This document shows, piece by piece, positions 1-7,967 of a stretch of DNA of 64,000 bases (its first letter is position 1; each line of letters starts with the position of its first letter). The translations under genes were made by a program, and so were the position numbers. Below the pieces are notes generated by a model. It saw nothing but the letters and a program-made list of their open reading frames with translations, was not told where the DNA came from and searched no databases. The stretch comes from Cyanoderma ruficeps (lineage: Eukaryota > Chordata > Aves > Passeriformes > Timaliidae). The stretch lies in assembly GCA_008694505.1 (NCBI GenBank), contig VZDJ01000623.1, positions 10,111,112 through 10,175,111 on the forward strand, read 5' to 3'.

Positions 1-177
1 ATTCGGAATATATACCCAGTCCTGTATTCTTGTTCTGGTCTAGGATGCTACATCTGGGGTGTCAACAGTCTTACCCAGCCCCTGTGGGGAGGGGTAAAGA
101 ATGAATTTTTCCAGTTTTTCAGGAATGGCACAGCAGTTTTTGAAAATATTGAGTACCCTCTGGATGCCAAGGACAGC
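1..177 (+). other. ERV leader before gag
   Basis: Internal untranslated sequence between the unseen 5' LTR and the first gag ATG. I looked for a tRNA-type primer-binding site; the only vaguely similar string (TGGGGTGTCAACAG near 55) is not convincing, so the site is probably left of the window. A G-rich run (GGGGAGGGG, about 88-96) is the only notable composition. Confidence 0.5.
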
Positions 178-1623
178 ATGGGATTGTTGTTAGTCCTGCT
201 TTGTCTTCTCTGCACGGCCCGCACCATGCTTAGAATCAAAACACTACATGGTGTGGTGCAGCAGGTTCTTAAGGAAGACGGAAAAAGAAGCAAAGCAACA
301 GCATCAGTGTCTACACAGACTGTCACAAAGGAGAAGGGAACCAAAGGCAAGGCAACACTGTCCTCATCTACACAGACCATCACAGAGGAGAAAGAAGACA
401 AAAATGAGGCAACAGTGTCCACATCTGTTCAGACTGTCACAGAGGAGAAAGGAACCAAAGGTGCCGTCAACATCTCCACGCAAACTGTCACCGAACAGGA
501 TCAGCCTAAACCAGTAGCAGTTGCCACCGTTCAGAAGAAGAAATCAAAGAGCAAATCAGTCCGCATAGTGACTGACGAGGATGCAGCAGGACCTGCGCAC
601 CCAGCAGAAGAGACAGAGACAGAGATCATCACTCGCTCTCTATCTCTGGGTGAACTGCGTGACCTGCGAAGGGAGTTCACTCGCCAGACCAACGAGTCCA
701 TCCTGACCTGGCTGCTTCGCATCTGGGATGCTGCAGCCAATGACACCATTCTGGATGGAATTGAGGCCAGGCAACTAGGATCACTTTCCCGGGATGTGGT
801 CATTGATCAGGGGATCGGGAAAACCCAAGAACCTCTCAGCCTCTGGCAGCGACTGCTAACAAGTGTAAAGGACCGATACCTTTGTAAAGAAGACCTCCAA
901 GTGCACCAAGGAAAATGGAGCACAATAGAACAAGGTATCCGATGCCTGAGGGAATTGGCTGTGCTGGAGATTGTTTTTTCAGAAGATGAGAGATTTCCTA
1001 AAAGCCCAGATGGTGTCCGGTGCACATCACGGATGTGGTTGAGATTTGCACGGCTTGGACCAGAGATGTACTCACGTTACCTGGCAACACTGCAATGGAG
1101 GGAAGGTGAGGACAGGGTGGGTGTCCTGGCTAACAAACTAAGAATTTACGAGGACACTGTCAACGCCCCAGTTCGTACCCATGTCTCATCTGTGGAAACA
1201 AAACTGGCTGAGCAAGTCCGGAGCTTGATTGAAGAAGGCCATCAGAAACTGAAAAAAGAACTTAAGGAAGAAATTTACCATATCTCACCAGAACCGACGA
1301 GAGTCTCTGCCATTAGGAGTAGGCGCCCCCCAGCCAGGGAGAGAGGATACACACCACGAGGTAACCTCTGGTCTTTCCTTCGAGAGCACGGAGAGGACAT
1401 GACAAAGTGGGATGGAAAACCCACCTCCGCCTTAGCAGCCCGGGTACGTGAGCTGAAAAGAGGAACACCTACCACAAGAAGCCCATCTAGAATCAATGCT
1501 GCTCCAGTCTCTCGTGCACAGAACTCCAGACAGTACAGGAATGATGATATGACTGATCCCCTTGAAGGGACCTCAGGAACATATTTACAGGAAGAGAATA
1601 ATGTATGCCATGACCAGGAATAG
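178..1623 (+). CDS. gag: ERVL-type Gag polyprotein
   Basis: Intact 481-residue frame, placed where gag belongs and ending at TAG 1621-1623. Gag builds the particle core. The N-terminus is a short hydrophobic stretch (MGLLLVLLCLLC). Residues about 40-107 are an imperfect tandem repeat of a 19-residue unit around STQTVTEEKGTKGKATV. A basic patch follows (KKKSKSKSVR, about residues 120-130). The middle (about 150-400) is a mostly helical, capsid-like region, and the C-terminal third is rich in Arg, Pro and Ser. I see no CCHC zinc knuckle; nucleic-acid binding may depend on the basic tail. The assignment rests on position and context more than on sequence motifs. The start at ATG 178 is the first in frame, but a start at the second Met (MLRIKTL) would remove the hydrophobic leader. 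Confidence 0.75.
   Translation: MGLLLVLLCLLCTARTMLRIKTLHGVVQQVLKEDGKRSKATASVSTQTVTKEKGTKGKATLSSSTQTITEEKEDKNEATVSTSVQTVTEEKGTKGAVNISTQTVTEQDQPKPVAVATVQKKKSKSKSVRIVTDEDAAGPAHPAEETETEIITRSLSLGELRDLRREFTRQTNESILTWLLRIWDAAANDTILDGIEARQLGSLSRDVVIDQGIGKTQEPLSLWQRLLTSVKDRYLCKEDLQVHQGKWSTIEQGIRCLRELAVLEIVFSEDERFPKSPDGVRCTSRMWLRFARLGPEMYSRYLATLQWREGEDRVGVLANKLRIYEDTVNAPVRTHVSSVETKLAEQVRSLIEEGHQKLKKELKEEIYHISPEPTRVSAIRSRRPPARERGYTPRGNLWSFLREHGEDMTKWDGKPTSALAARVRELKRGTPTTRSPSRINAAPVSRAQNSRQYRNDDMTDPLEGTSGTYLQEENNVCHDQE
296..500 (+). repeat. 57-bp tandem repeat inside gag
   Basis: The string CAGAC recurs at 316, 373 and 430, exactly 57 bases apart, and a diverged CAAAC follows at 481 after a 6-base contraction. 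This gives about three and a half copies of a 19-codon unit (STQTVTEEKGTKGKATV and variants). The period is a multiple of three, so copy-number change would keep the frame open. Confidence 0.85.
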
Positions 1624-1646
1624 GGGGGCCCTGCCTCTAGCCAGGG
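1621..1646 (+). promoter_or_regulatory. In-frame gag-pol stop, candidate readthrough site
   Basis: TAG at 1621-1623 is the only stop between gag and pol, which share a frame. It is followed directly by G (TAG GGG GGC), and a small stem can form 6 bases downstream (CCCTG 1629-1633 with CAGGG 1642-1646). Gammaretroviruses such as murine leukaemia virus make Gag-Pol by UAG readthrough with a downstream RNA structure; the layout here is similar. Whether it works is inference, and a decay mutation in a once continuous frame is the alternative. Confidence 0.5.
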
Positions 1647-4600
1647 AGAGGAAAGGGACAATCGGATCTACTGGACTGTGTGGATCCGATGGCCTGGCAC
1701 ATCTGACCCACAAAAATATACGGCATTGGTTGACACTGGCTCCCAATGTACCATGATGCCATCGGGGTATATGGGAGCAGAACCCATTTCTATTTCTGGG
1801 GTGACAGGAGGATCCCAGCAACTGACTATGTTAGAGGCAGAAGTGAGTTTAACTGGAAAAGGGTGGCAAAAACACCCCATCGCGACTGGCCCAAAGGCCC
1901 CATGCATCCTTGGCATAGACTATCTCAGGAATGGATATTTCAAAGACCCAAAAGGATATCGTTGGGCTTTTGGGATAGCTGCAGTGGAGAAAGAAGATAT
2001 CAGACAGTTGAATACTTTGCCTGGTCTTTCAGATGACCCCTCTGTGGTGGGATTGCTGAGAGTGGAAGAACAACAGGTCCCAATTGCCACAGCACCAGTT
2101 CACCGTCGGCAATACCGCACTGACAGAGACTCAGTGACTCCCATACATGAGATGATTCGTAAACTGGAGAGCCAAGGGGTGGTCAGTAAAGCTCATTCAC
2201 CTTTCAACAGCCCTATATGGCCAGTGCGTAAGTCCAGTGGAGAATGGAGGCTGACAGTGGATTACCGTGGTCTGAATGAAGTCACGCCACCACTGAGCGC
2301 TGCCGTGCCAGACATGTTGGAGCTTCAGTACGAGCTGGAGTCCAAGGCAGCAAAGTGGTATGCGACCATCGATATTGCCAATGCCTTCTTCTCCATTCCT
2401 TTGGCAGCAGAGTGCAGGCCCCAGTTCGCTTTCACCTGGAGGGGCGTGCAGTACACCTGGAACCGGCTGCCCCAGGGGTGGAAACACAGCCCCACCATCT
2501 GCCATGGACTAATCCAGGCTGCACTGGAGAAGGGCGAGGCTCCGGAACATCTGCAGTACATCGATGACATCATTGTATGGGGAGACACCCCAGGGGAGGT
2601 TTTCAAGAAAGGAGAAAAGATTATCCAAATTCTGCTAAAAGCTGGTTTTGCCATTAAACGAAGTAAGGTGAAGGGACCGGCTCAAGAAATCCAGTTCCTG
2701 GGGGTCAAGTGGCAAGATGGACGTCGCCAAATTCCCACAGAAATAATCAACAAGATCACTGCCATGTCTCCACCTACCAACAAGAAGGAAACACAAGCTT
2801 TCCTAGGTGCCATAGGTTTTTGGAGGATGCACATTCCTGAGTACAGTCAGATCGTGAGCCCTCTTTACCTGGTTACCCGTAAGAAGAACGATTTCCACTG
2901 GGGCCCTGAACAGCAGCAAGCCTTTGTTCAGATCAAGCAAGAGATTGCTCACGCAGTAGCCCTTGGCCCAGTAAGGACGGGACCAGATGTGAGGAATGTG
3001 CTTTACTCCGCAGCTGGGAACAATGGTTTGTCCTGGAGCCTTTGGCAGAAAGTGCCTGGGGAGACTCGAGGCCGACCATTGGGATTCTGGAGCCGAAGTT
3101 ACAGAGGCTCTGAAGCCAATTACACCCCCACAGAGAAGGAGATCTTGGCTGCCTATGAAGGAGTTCAAGCCGCCTCAGAAGTGATTGGCACTGAAACACA
3201 GCTGCTCTTGGCACCCCGACTACCCGTGCTGGGGTGGATGTTCAAGGGAAAGGTTCCTTCCACGCATCACGCCACTGACACCACTTGGAGCAAATGGATG
3301 GCCCTCATTACACAGCGCGCCCGTATTGGAAACCCAAATCGCCCTGGGATTCTGGAAATTATAACAAACTGGCCAGAAGGTGAGACTTTTGGATTATCAT
3401 CTGAAGAAGAGGAAAAGCAAGTAACACGTGCCGAGGAAGCCCCACCATACAATGAGCTACCGGAGACTGAAAGACGATATGCTCTCTTCACTGATGGCTC
3501 CTGCCGAATTGTAGGTGCTAACCGGAAATGGAAAGCTGCAGTGTGGAGCCCCACACGACGAGTTGCACAGGCTACCGAGGGACAAGGTGGATCAAGTCAG
3601 GTTGCAGAGCTTAAAGCTGTCCAGCTGGCTTTGGATATTGCTGAACGAGAGAAGTGGCCGAGACTCTATCTCTATACTGACTCATGGATGGTAGCTAATG
3701 CTCTGTGGGGATGGCTGGATCGCTGGAAAAAGGCCAACTGGCAACGCAGAGGAAAACCCATCTGGGCCGCTGACATTTGGCAGGACATCGCCGCCCGAGT
3801 AGAGAGGCTGACCGTGAAAGTTCGACACGTGGACGCGCATGTACCCAAGAGCCGGGCTAATGAGGAGCATCGCAACAACGAGCAGGTGGACAAAGCTGCC
3901 AAGGTGAAAGTATCACAAGTGGATCTAGACTGGCAGCACAAGGGAGAATTGTTCCTAGCTCGTTGGGCCCATGATGCCTCTGGTCATCAGGGAAGAGATG
4001 CAACATACCGATGGGCCCGTGACCGAGGGGTGGACCTTACTATGGACTGCATCTCACAGGTCATCCACAACTGTGAGACCTGCGCTGCAATCAAACAGGC
4101 CAAGCGAGTGAAGCCTTTGTGGTATGGAGGACGATGGCTGAAGTACAGATATGGGGAAGCCTGGCAAATTGACTACATCACCCTTCCCCAAACCCGTCAA
4201 GGAAAGCGCTACGTGCTGACCATGGTGGAAGCCACCACTGGATGGCTGGAAACTTACCCCGTGCCTCATGCCACTGCCCGAAACACCATCTTGGGCCTTG
4301 AAAAGCAAGTCCTGTGGAGACATGGCACCCCTGAGAGAATCGAGTCGGACAATGGGACCCATTTCAAGAATGGCCTTATAAACACCTGGGCTAGAGAACA
4401 TGGTATAGAATGGATATATCACATCCCTTATCATGCACCAGCTGCCGGGAAAGTTGAACGGTGCAATGGACTACTAAAGACTGCCCTGAAAGCACTTGGC
4501 GGAGGGACCTTCAAGAATTGGGATATAAATTTAGCCAAAGCCACCTGGATGGTCAACACCCGAGGGTCTATCAATCGAGGTGGTCCTGCCCAGTCTGAAC

Positions 4601-4818
4601 CCCTACACACAGTGGATGGAGACAAAGTCCCTGTGGTACACATGAAGGGCATTTTAGGAAAGACTGTTTGGATTAATCCCACCTCAGGCAAAGGCAGACC
4701 CATCCGTGGGATTGTCTTTGCTCAAGGACCTGGTTACACTTGGTGGGTAATGCAGAAAGATGGGGAAACCCGTTGTGTACCACAGGGAGACATAATTTTA
4801 AGTGAGAACAGTGTGTAA
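1624..4818 (+). CDS. pol: ERVL-type Pol (protease, RT, RNase H, integrase)
   Basis: Open from just after the gag TAG to TAA 4816-4818, in the same frame as gag. No suitable ATG lies at the front, so it is probably made as a Gag-Pol fusion. Numbering from codon 1678: aspartic protease with DTGS at 19-22 and the later flap partner ILGIDYL; reverse transcriptase with motif A Asp 232 (TIDIANAFF), LPQGWKHSP, and YIDD at 294-297; RNase H with Asp 606 (TDGS), Glu 644 and Asp 668; integrase zinc domain H765, H770, C799, C802; catalytic core Asp 832, Asp 891 and Glu 927 with 35 residues between the last two; and a C-terminal SH3-like end (VWINPTSGKG). About 1,064 codons in total. No dUTPase or chromodomain is visible. 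All listed active-site residues are intact. Family assignment is firm; subfamily is not. Confidence 0.93.
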   Translation, partial: GGPASSQGEERDNRIYWTVWIRWPGTSDPQKYTALVDTGSQCTMMPSGYMGAEPISISGVTGGSQQLTMLEAEVSLTGKGWQKHPIATGPKAPCILGIDYLRNGYFKDPKGYRWAFGIAAVEKEDIRQLNTLPGLSDDPSVVGLLRVEEQQVPIATAPVHRRQYRTDRDSVTPIHEMIRKLESQGVVSKAHSPFNSPIWPVRKSSGEWRLTVDYRGLNEVTPPLSAAVPDMLELQYELESKAAKWYATIDIANAFFSIPLAAECRPQFAFTWRGVQYTWNRLPQGWKHSPTICHGLIQAALEKGEAPEHLQYIDDIIVWGDTPGEVFKKGEKIIQILLKAGFAIKRSKVKGPAQEIQFLGVKWQDGRRQIPTEIINKITAMSPPTNKKETQAFLGAIGFWRMHIPEYSQIVSPLYLVTRKKNDFHWGPEQQQAFVQIKQEIAHAVALGPVRTGPDVRNVLYSAAGNNGLSWSLWQKVPGETRGRPLGFWSRSYRGSEANYTPTEKEILAAYEGVQAASEVIGTETQLLLAPRLPVLGWMFKGKVPSTHHATDTTWSKWMALITQRARIGNPNRPGILEIITNWPEGETFGLSSEEEEKQVTRAEEAPPYNELPETERRYALFTDGSCRIVGANRKWKAAVWSPTRRVAQATEGQGGSSQVAELKAVQLALDIAEREKWPRLYLYTDSWMVANALWGWLDRWKKANWQRRGKPIWAADIWQDIAARVERLTVKVRHVDAHVPKSRANEEHRNNEQVDKAAKVKVSQVDLDWQHKGELFLARWAHDASGHQGRDATYRWARDRGVDLTMDCISQVIHNCETCAAIKQAKRVKPLWYGGRWLKYRYGEAWQIDYITLPQTRQGKRYVLTMVEATTGWLETYPVPHATARNTILGLEKQVLWRHGTPERIESDNGTHFKNGLINTWAREHGIEWIYHIPYHAPAAGKVERCNGLLKTALKALGGGTFKNWDINLAKATWMVNTRGSINRGGPAQSEPLHTVDGDKVPVVHMKGILGKTVWINPTSGKGRPIRGIVFAQGPGYTWWVMQKDGETRCVPQGDIILSENSV

Positions 4819-4889
4819 GGTTTCCTTCTGTATGTATATATGATATCTCTGTAAGAATGTACTGATTTGGGTGTGATGTAGATGGTAAT

Positions 4890-4903
4890 AGAATAAGGGG
4901 TGG
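4890..4903 (+). promoter_or_regulatory. ERV polypurine tract
   Basis: AGAATAAGGGGTGG lies a few bases before the 3' LTR start, the place where plus-strand DNA synthesis is primed in retroelements. It has one T-interruption on either side, so it is a slightly degenerate tract. Called by position. Confidence 0.55.
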
Positions 4904-5169
4904 ATTATGTCCTGGGTTGTAGTATAGAATTTGCAGAAGTATTCTATCACCACCTTCATGAGCCGTTTGCTGAAGCAGTGTTTCCCAGACCCCTCCCCTT
5001 GGACTGTCTTCTGTTAATGGCCCATCAGGTGCCTTGCTGTATGACTCATAGATAACTGCCTCCGGGAGCAATCACTCGCTAATGGGCCATCAAGACTCTT
5101 CTGCATCACTCACCATCCCATTGTGAGATGCTCCGCCCAGGGGGAGGGAGAGGGGCAGTCTCACTTGGA

Positions 5170-5175
5170 TATAAT
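5170..5175 (+). promoter_or_regulatory. TATA-like box in 3' LTR
   Basis: TATAAT sits about 205 bases upstream of ATTAAA and just after a purine-rich GC block, where the U3 promoter of an LTR is expected. It is not a perfect TATAAA, so the start site downstream (about 5195-5205) is an estimate. Confidence 0.5.
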
Positions 5176-5374
5176 CAGGGATTTGAGCAGCCCCAGGAGG
5201 ACTGAATTCCCAGAGGACTGGAGCTACCAGACCTGTCTACGGGATCACTGCTTCAGGAAGACCACCTCATCTGGACTGCTTCCATCACCCGGATCAGGTT
5301 GTATTCTGACTCTGTCAGTGGTCTTTTGTATTACTGGATTTATTTTTTATTCTACCTTGTTTTCTTTTTCTCTT

Positions 5375-5380
5375 ATTAAA
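5375..5380 (+). terminator. ATTAAA polyadenylation signal in 3' LTR
   Basis: ATTAAA in the R region of the LTR, followed at once by a T-run (CTTTTTTTTTCC). A second AATAAA lies 53 bases beyond the LTR at 5487-5492 and could catch readthrough transcripts. Confidence 0.6.
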
Positions 5381-5434
5381 CTTTTTTTTTCCTGACTTGG
5401 AGCCTCTCACTTGGTTTGTTTTCAAACCACTACA

Positions 5435-7200
5435 GGAGACAATGGTTGCAGGGTTTTAGGGCTCCTCACTCTGTGTCAGAGCACTAAATAAAGCTGGGTC
5501 ATCCATACCTTTGGGGTTGTCTGGGGGCCTGAGCATGCTCTAGCCTAAAAAAAGAGTTGGAAACAAACAAGATAAGGTTTTATTTTAGCTTCTCTTTCTG
5601 ATAAGAAACTGTTTAAAGTCTATATGTATTCATGAGATTTGTGGTTTCTAGCTACTCTCTCTTTCCTACTGGTTAAGTCAGAAAATTCCCCAAACCCTTG
5701 CTCAGATAATGCAGGATGTTGAGAAGCCAGGGAACGGTGGTTCCTGCCATCACAACCAAAGATTATGGAAGATCCCAATTGTTCTGCCAACAGTGAAGCA
5801 AGGTGTCTAGAGTGTGGTACATGAATCCCTTGTTCCGCTTTTACTGTGCACAGAGAGAATCTCTTCATGACTCTTACTGATGACTCGCTAAGTGAGCTGA
5901 TTGAAAGATCCATCAGATAAGCAAATGTAGATTGCAGCTGCAGGTTTCCTCCTTGAAGGGCACTGCAAGCCATGTAAATATCTTTAATCGATTTCTGCGG
6001 TCACTGGTTCCTCTGATTGTTGACTTCAGGTGAAAGTAATTCAGAACACTTCTGGTTCAGGAGGTGAGCTCATGATGGTCGGACAAGTCTGTGCAAGCAA
6101 CACATGCTGTACCCCTTCCACATAGATATTCCTGTGTACTTTTTGAATCTGTAAATTTGTCATGAGGAGGCAAGATGTACCAATACTCTTGTGAATATTT
6201 CTGCAAATACTGCTGTGATTTATTAATGTATAGAATACTTCTGTGAAATTTCTGGTCTTCATCTGAGTTACTTAGAAAAACACAGTGAATTCCTGCTTAG
6301 ATTTAATATGCTTAATTATGAGTGCCTAGGGAAAACCTGGACTTTGTTTAGCATTTTCTGAGCAACACCTATCAGTTAATGCAGAAGCAGCACAACTGAA
6401 GTGCTTTAATCTTCTACTGCTCCAGTCTGCATGACTGCCTGGCAGTCAATGGCAATGATGTAAGTGAAGATGCCCTAATTTTTATGCTGGAGTATAAGCT
6501 TTTACCCACTTCATACATGCTGATTATTTACAACTAAGCTGGGGAATAGTGAAGGTTAAGAGGAGTCAAATTACGTCGGCCTTGTTTCATTGTCTGTTAC
6601 GTTGATATAAAATGGACATAAACACCAAAATCCATGGTAGTTACTGCAATGTAAAACAGGTGTAATGATTACAGAAACAGGCAAATTTAAGCTGAAATTC
6701 TCTTCTGGTTTAAGTAGAATGGATAATCAGGTGTGAACTCTGATTTAGCAGAAGCAAGAGACTTCATTAGCAAAACTTTGAAATCCCTTTTTTTTCCCAA
6801 TCCATGTCAGGTTAGTTAAATCATAAGAATTAAATCCTTCAAATATCAATAAAGGCCTGTAACATTAATAAAATTCTTTTAAAACATTGGATAAAATCAG
6901 ATGTTCAAATAATGAATAAAACTGCTACATGTTATATTATTGTGACTGAATATCAAATCAATACCAAGCCTGTCATGTTTAATCTGATTAAGCTCACCAG
7001 CACTGGGTCTCTCAGTATTAAAAACACTATCAGGAGGAGAAGTGTAATCTTATCTTCTATGGATTAGCCAGTGGACAAGATGAAAAATATATTCTGTTAT
7101 TCAATTGACTGTATTTTTACTTTACCAGGATCAATCACTCATTATTTATGTCATTATCAGAAAGTCTTGTGTTACAAAATGAAAAGTGTGCACATCACTA
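5435..7200. other. Gene-free flank of the ERV
   Basis: AT-rich DNA with no supportable gene. Just right of the LTR is AATAAA (5487-5492) in a short T/G-rich context that could be the tail of an older repeat. Short open frames (for example 5620-5973 minus) show no family motif and look accidental. Confidence 0.6.
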
Positions 7201-7967
7201 TATTGTCACGTACGAATCAGTAGAAGGTCAGAAGATAAAGGACTAAATGGGTGTCTCAAACACTGATAGCTGCATGACTGTGGAGCCAACCAAGGCTTGT
7301 TGGTAATAATTACATGCTGTGAGAAAACAGGATGTGGCTGGAGAAGGGGGCCATGAGAAGGTGGTGCAGCACTTTTGAGGGACAAATGCCCTTGTTCTGT
7401 TTCCTGGAGATAAGCACAACACAGGCCAGGGCAAGTACAGGAATAAGACCAAGAAGTGGGCATAGACTAGTGTGGGGGGAAGAAGACCACCCAAGACCCC
7501 CAAATCCTCTGACCCATTTCCAGAAAGGTCTGAAAGAATGGGCTGTACATAACAACTAATTTGCATAGAAAGCAAGAATCTGTCTTCAGGGTGGGGAAAA
7601 TTATCTATAAAAAGGTACCTCCCCCCAAACCCAGAGAGTTCTCCCAGGACCCTGGACACCCCATCAGCTGCATCAACACTGCAGCCAGTACTAGTGATCT
7701 CTTTCTTCCTTTCTTTATTTTCTTTCTCTCTCCTCCTTTTTAATTCAACTCTTTCTTTCTCTCTTCCCCTTCATCTTATGCCTTAATACAAACCCCACTG
7801 CTGTGGATTTATGTAAGAGGCCAGGGCTAACATAGCAATTTCCATGCAAAATGTGTAATTCACTAATAAAACTTTGTGAGTTTTGCAGACCTTTTGACTT
7901 CTGTTGTTCCTATCAACCATGAGCATTTATAGATCTTGGGTGCTCCATTCCTCTTAAGGGTGGGACA
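7201..7967 (+). repeat. Solo LTR, plus orientation, class uncertain
   Basis: About 767 bases with LTR architecture: TATAAAAAG at 7606-7614, a long pyrimidine-rich tract (about 7700-7770), AATAAA at 7865-7870 and a terminal GGGACA at 7967. Six flanking bases match at 5 of 6 positions: TCACTA (7195-7200) and TCACAA (7968-7973). With these edges the LTR would begin TATTGTCAC, meaning the normal TG start has mutated to TA; starting at TGTCAC (7204) is the alternative but loses the duplication. A 6-base duplication would fit an ERVK-type element. No internal viral sequence adjoins it. Confidence 0.7.
7606..7614 (+). promoter_or_regulatory. TATA box of the solo LTR at 7201
   Basis: TATAAAAAG is a strong TATA match, about 255 bases before the AATAAA of the same LTR. 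If active, it would start plus-strand transcripts near 7635-7640. Confidence 0.6.

Larger units (their letters stand above)
1..5434 (+). mobile_element. ERVL-class endogenous retrovirus, 5' side outside window
   Basis: This is an LTR retrotransposon in plus orientation with the order leader, gag, pro-RT-RNase H-integrase, purine-rich tract, 3' LTR. The 5' LTR and primer-binding site must lie upstream of base 1. Pol motifs (DTGS protease, YIDD reverse transcriptase, HHCC plus DD35E integrase) identify a retrovirus-like element. The LTR ends (TGTCCTGG...ACCACTACA) and the absence of env fit the ERVL class. Mammalian ERVL elements usually carry a dUTPase after integrase; here pol stops 89 bases before the LTR, so there is no room for one. 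Both reading frames are free of frameshifts and of internal stops apart from the gag-pol TAG, which argues for a recent insertion. The exact subfamily cannot be named by eye. Confidence 0.9.
4908..5434 (+). repeat. ERVL 3' LTR
   Basis: A 527-base LTR starting TGTCCTGGGTTG and ending AAACCACTACA. It holds a GC-rich GGGGGAGGGAGAGGGG block (about 5140-5155), a TATA-like TATAAT at 5170-5175 and a polyadenylation signal ATTAAA at 5375-5380 followed by a T-rich stretch, which gives a sensible U3-R-U5 order. Ends were picked from the TG...CA rule and from similarity to the two solo LTRs elsewhere in the window. The target-site copy cannot be checked because the 5' flank is missing. Confidence 0.8.

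Noticed and set aside
55..70. Possible tRNA primer-binding site in the ERV leader
   Set aside because: TGGGGTGTCAACAG only loosely resembles a tRNA-Leu-type site and there is no LTR end directly before it.
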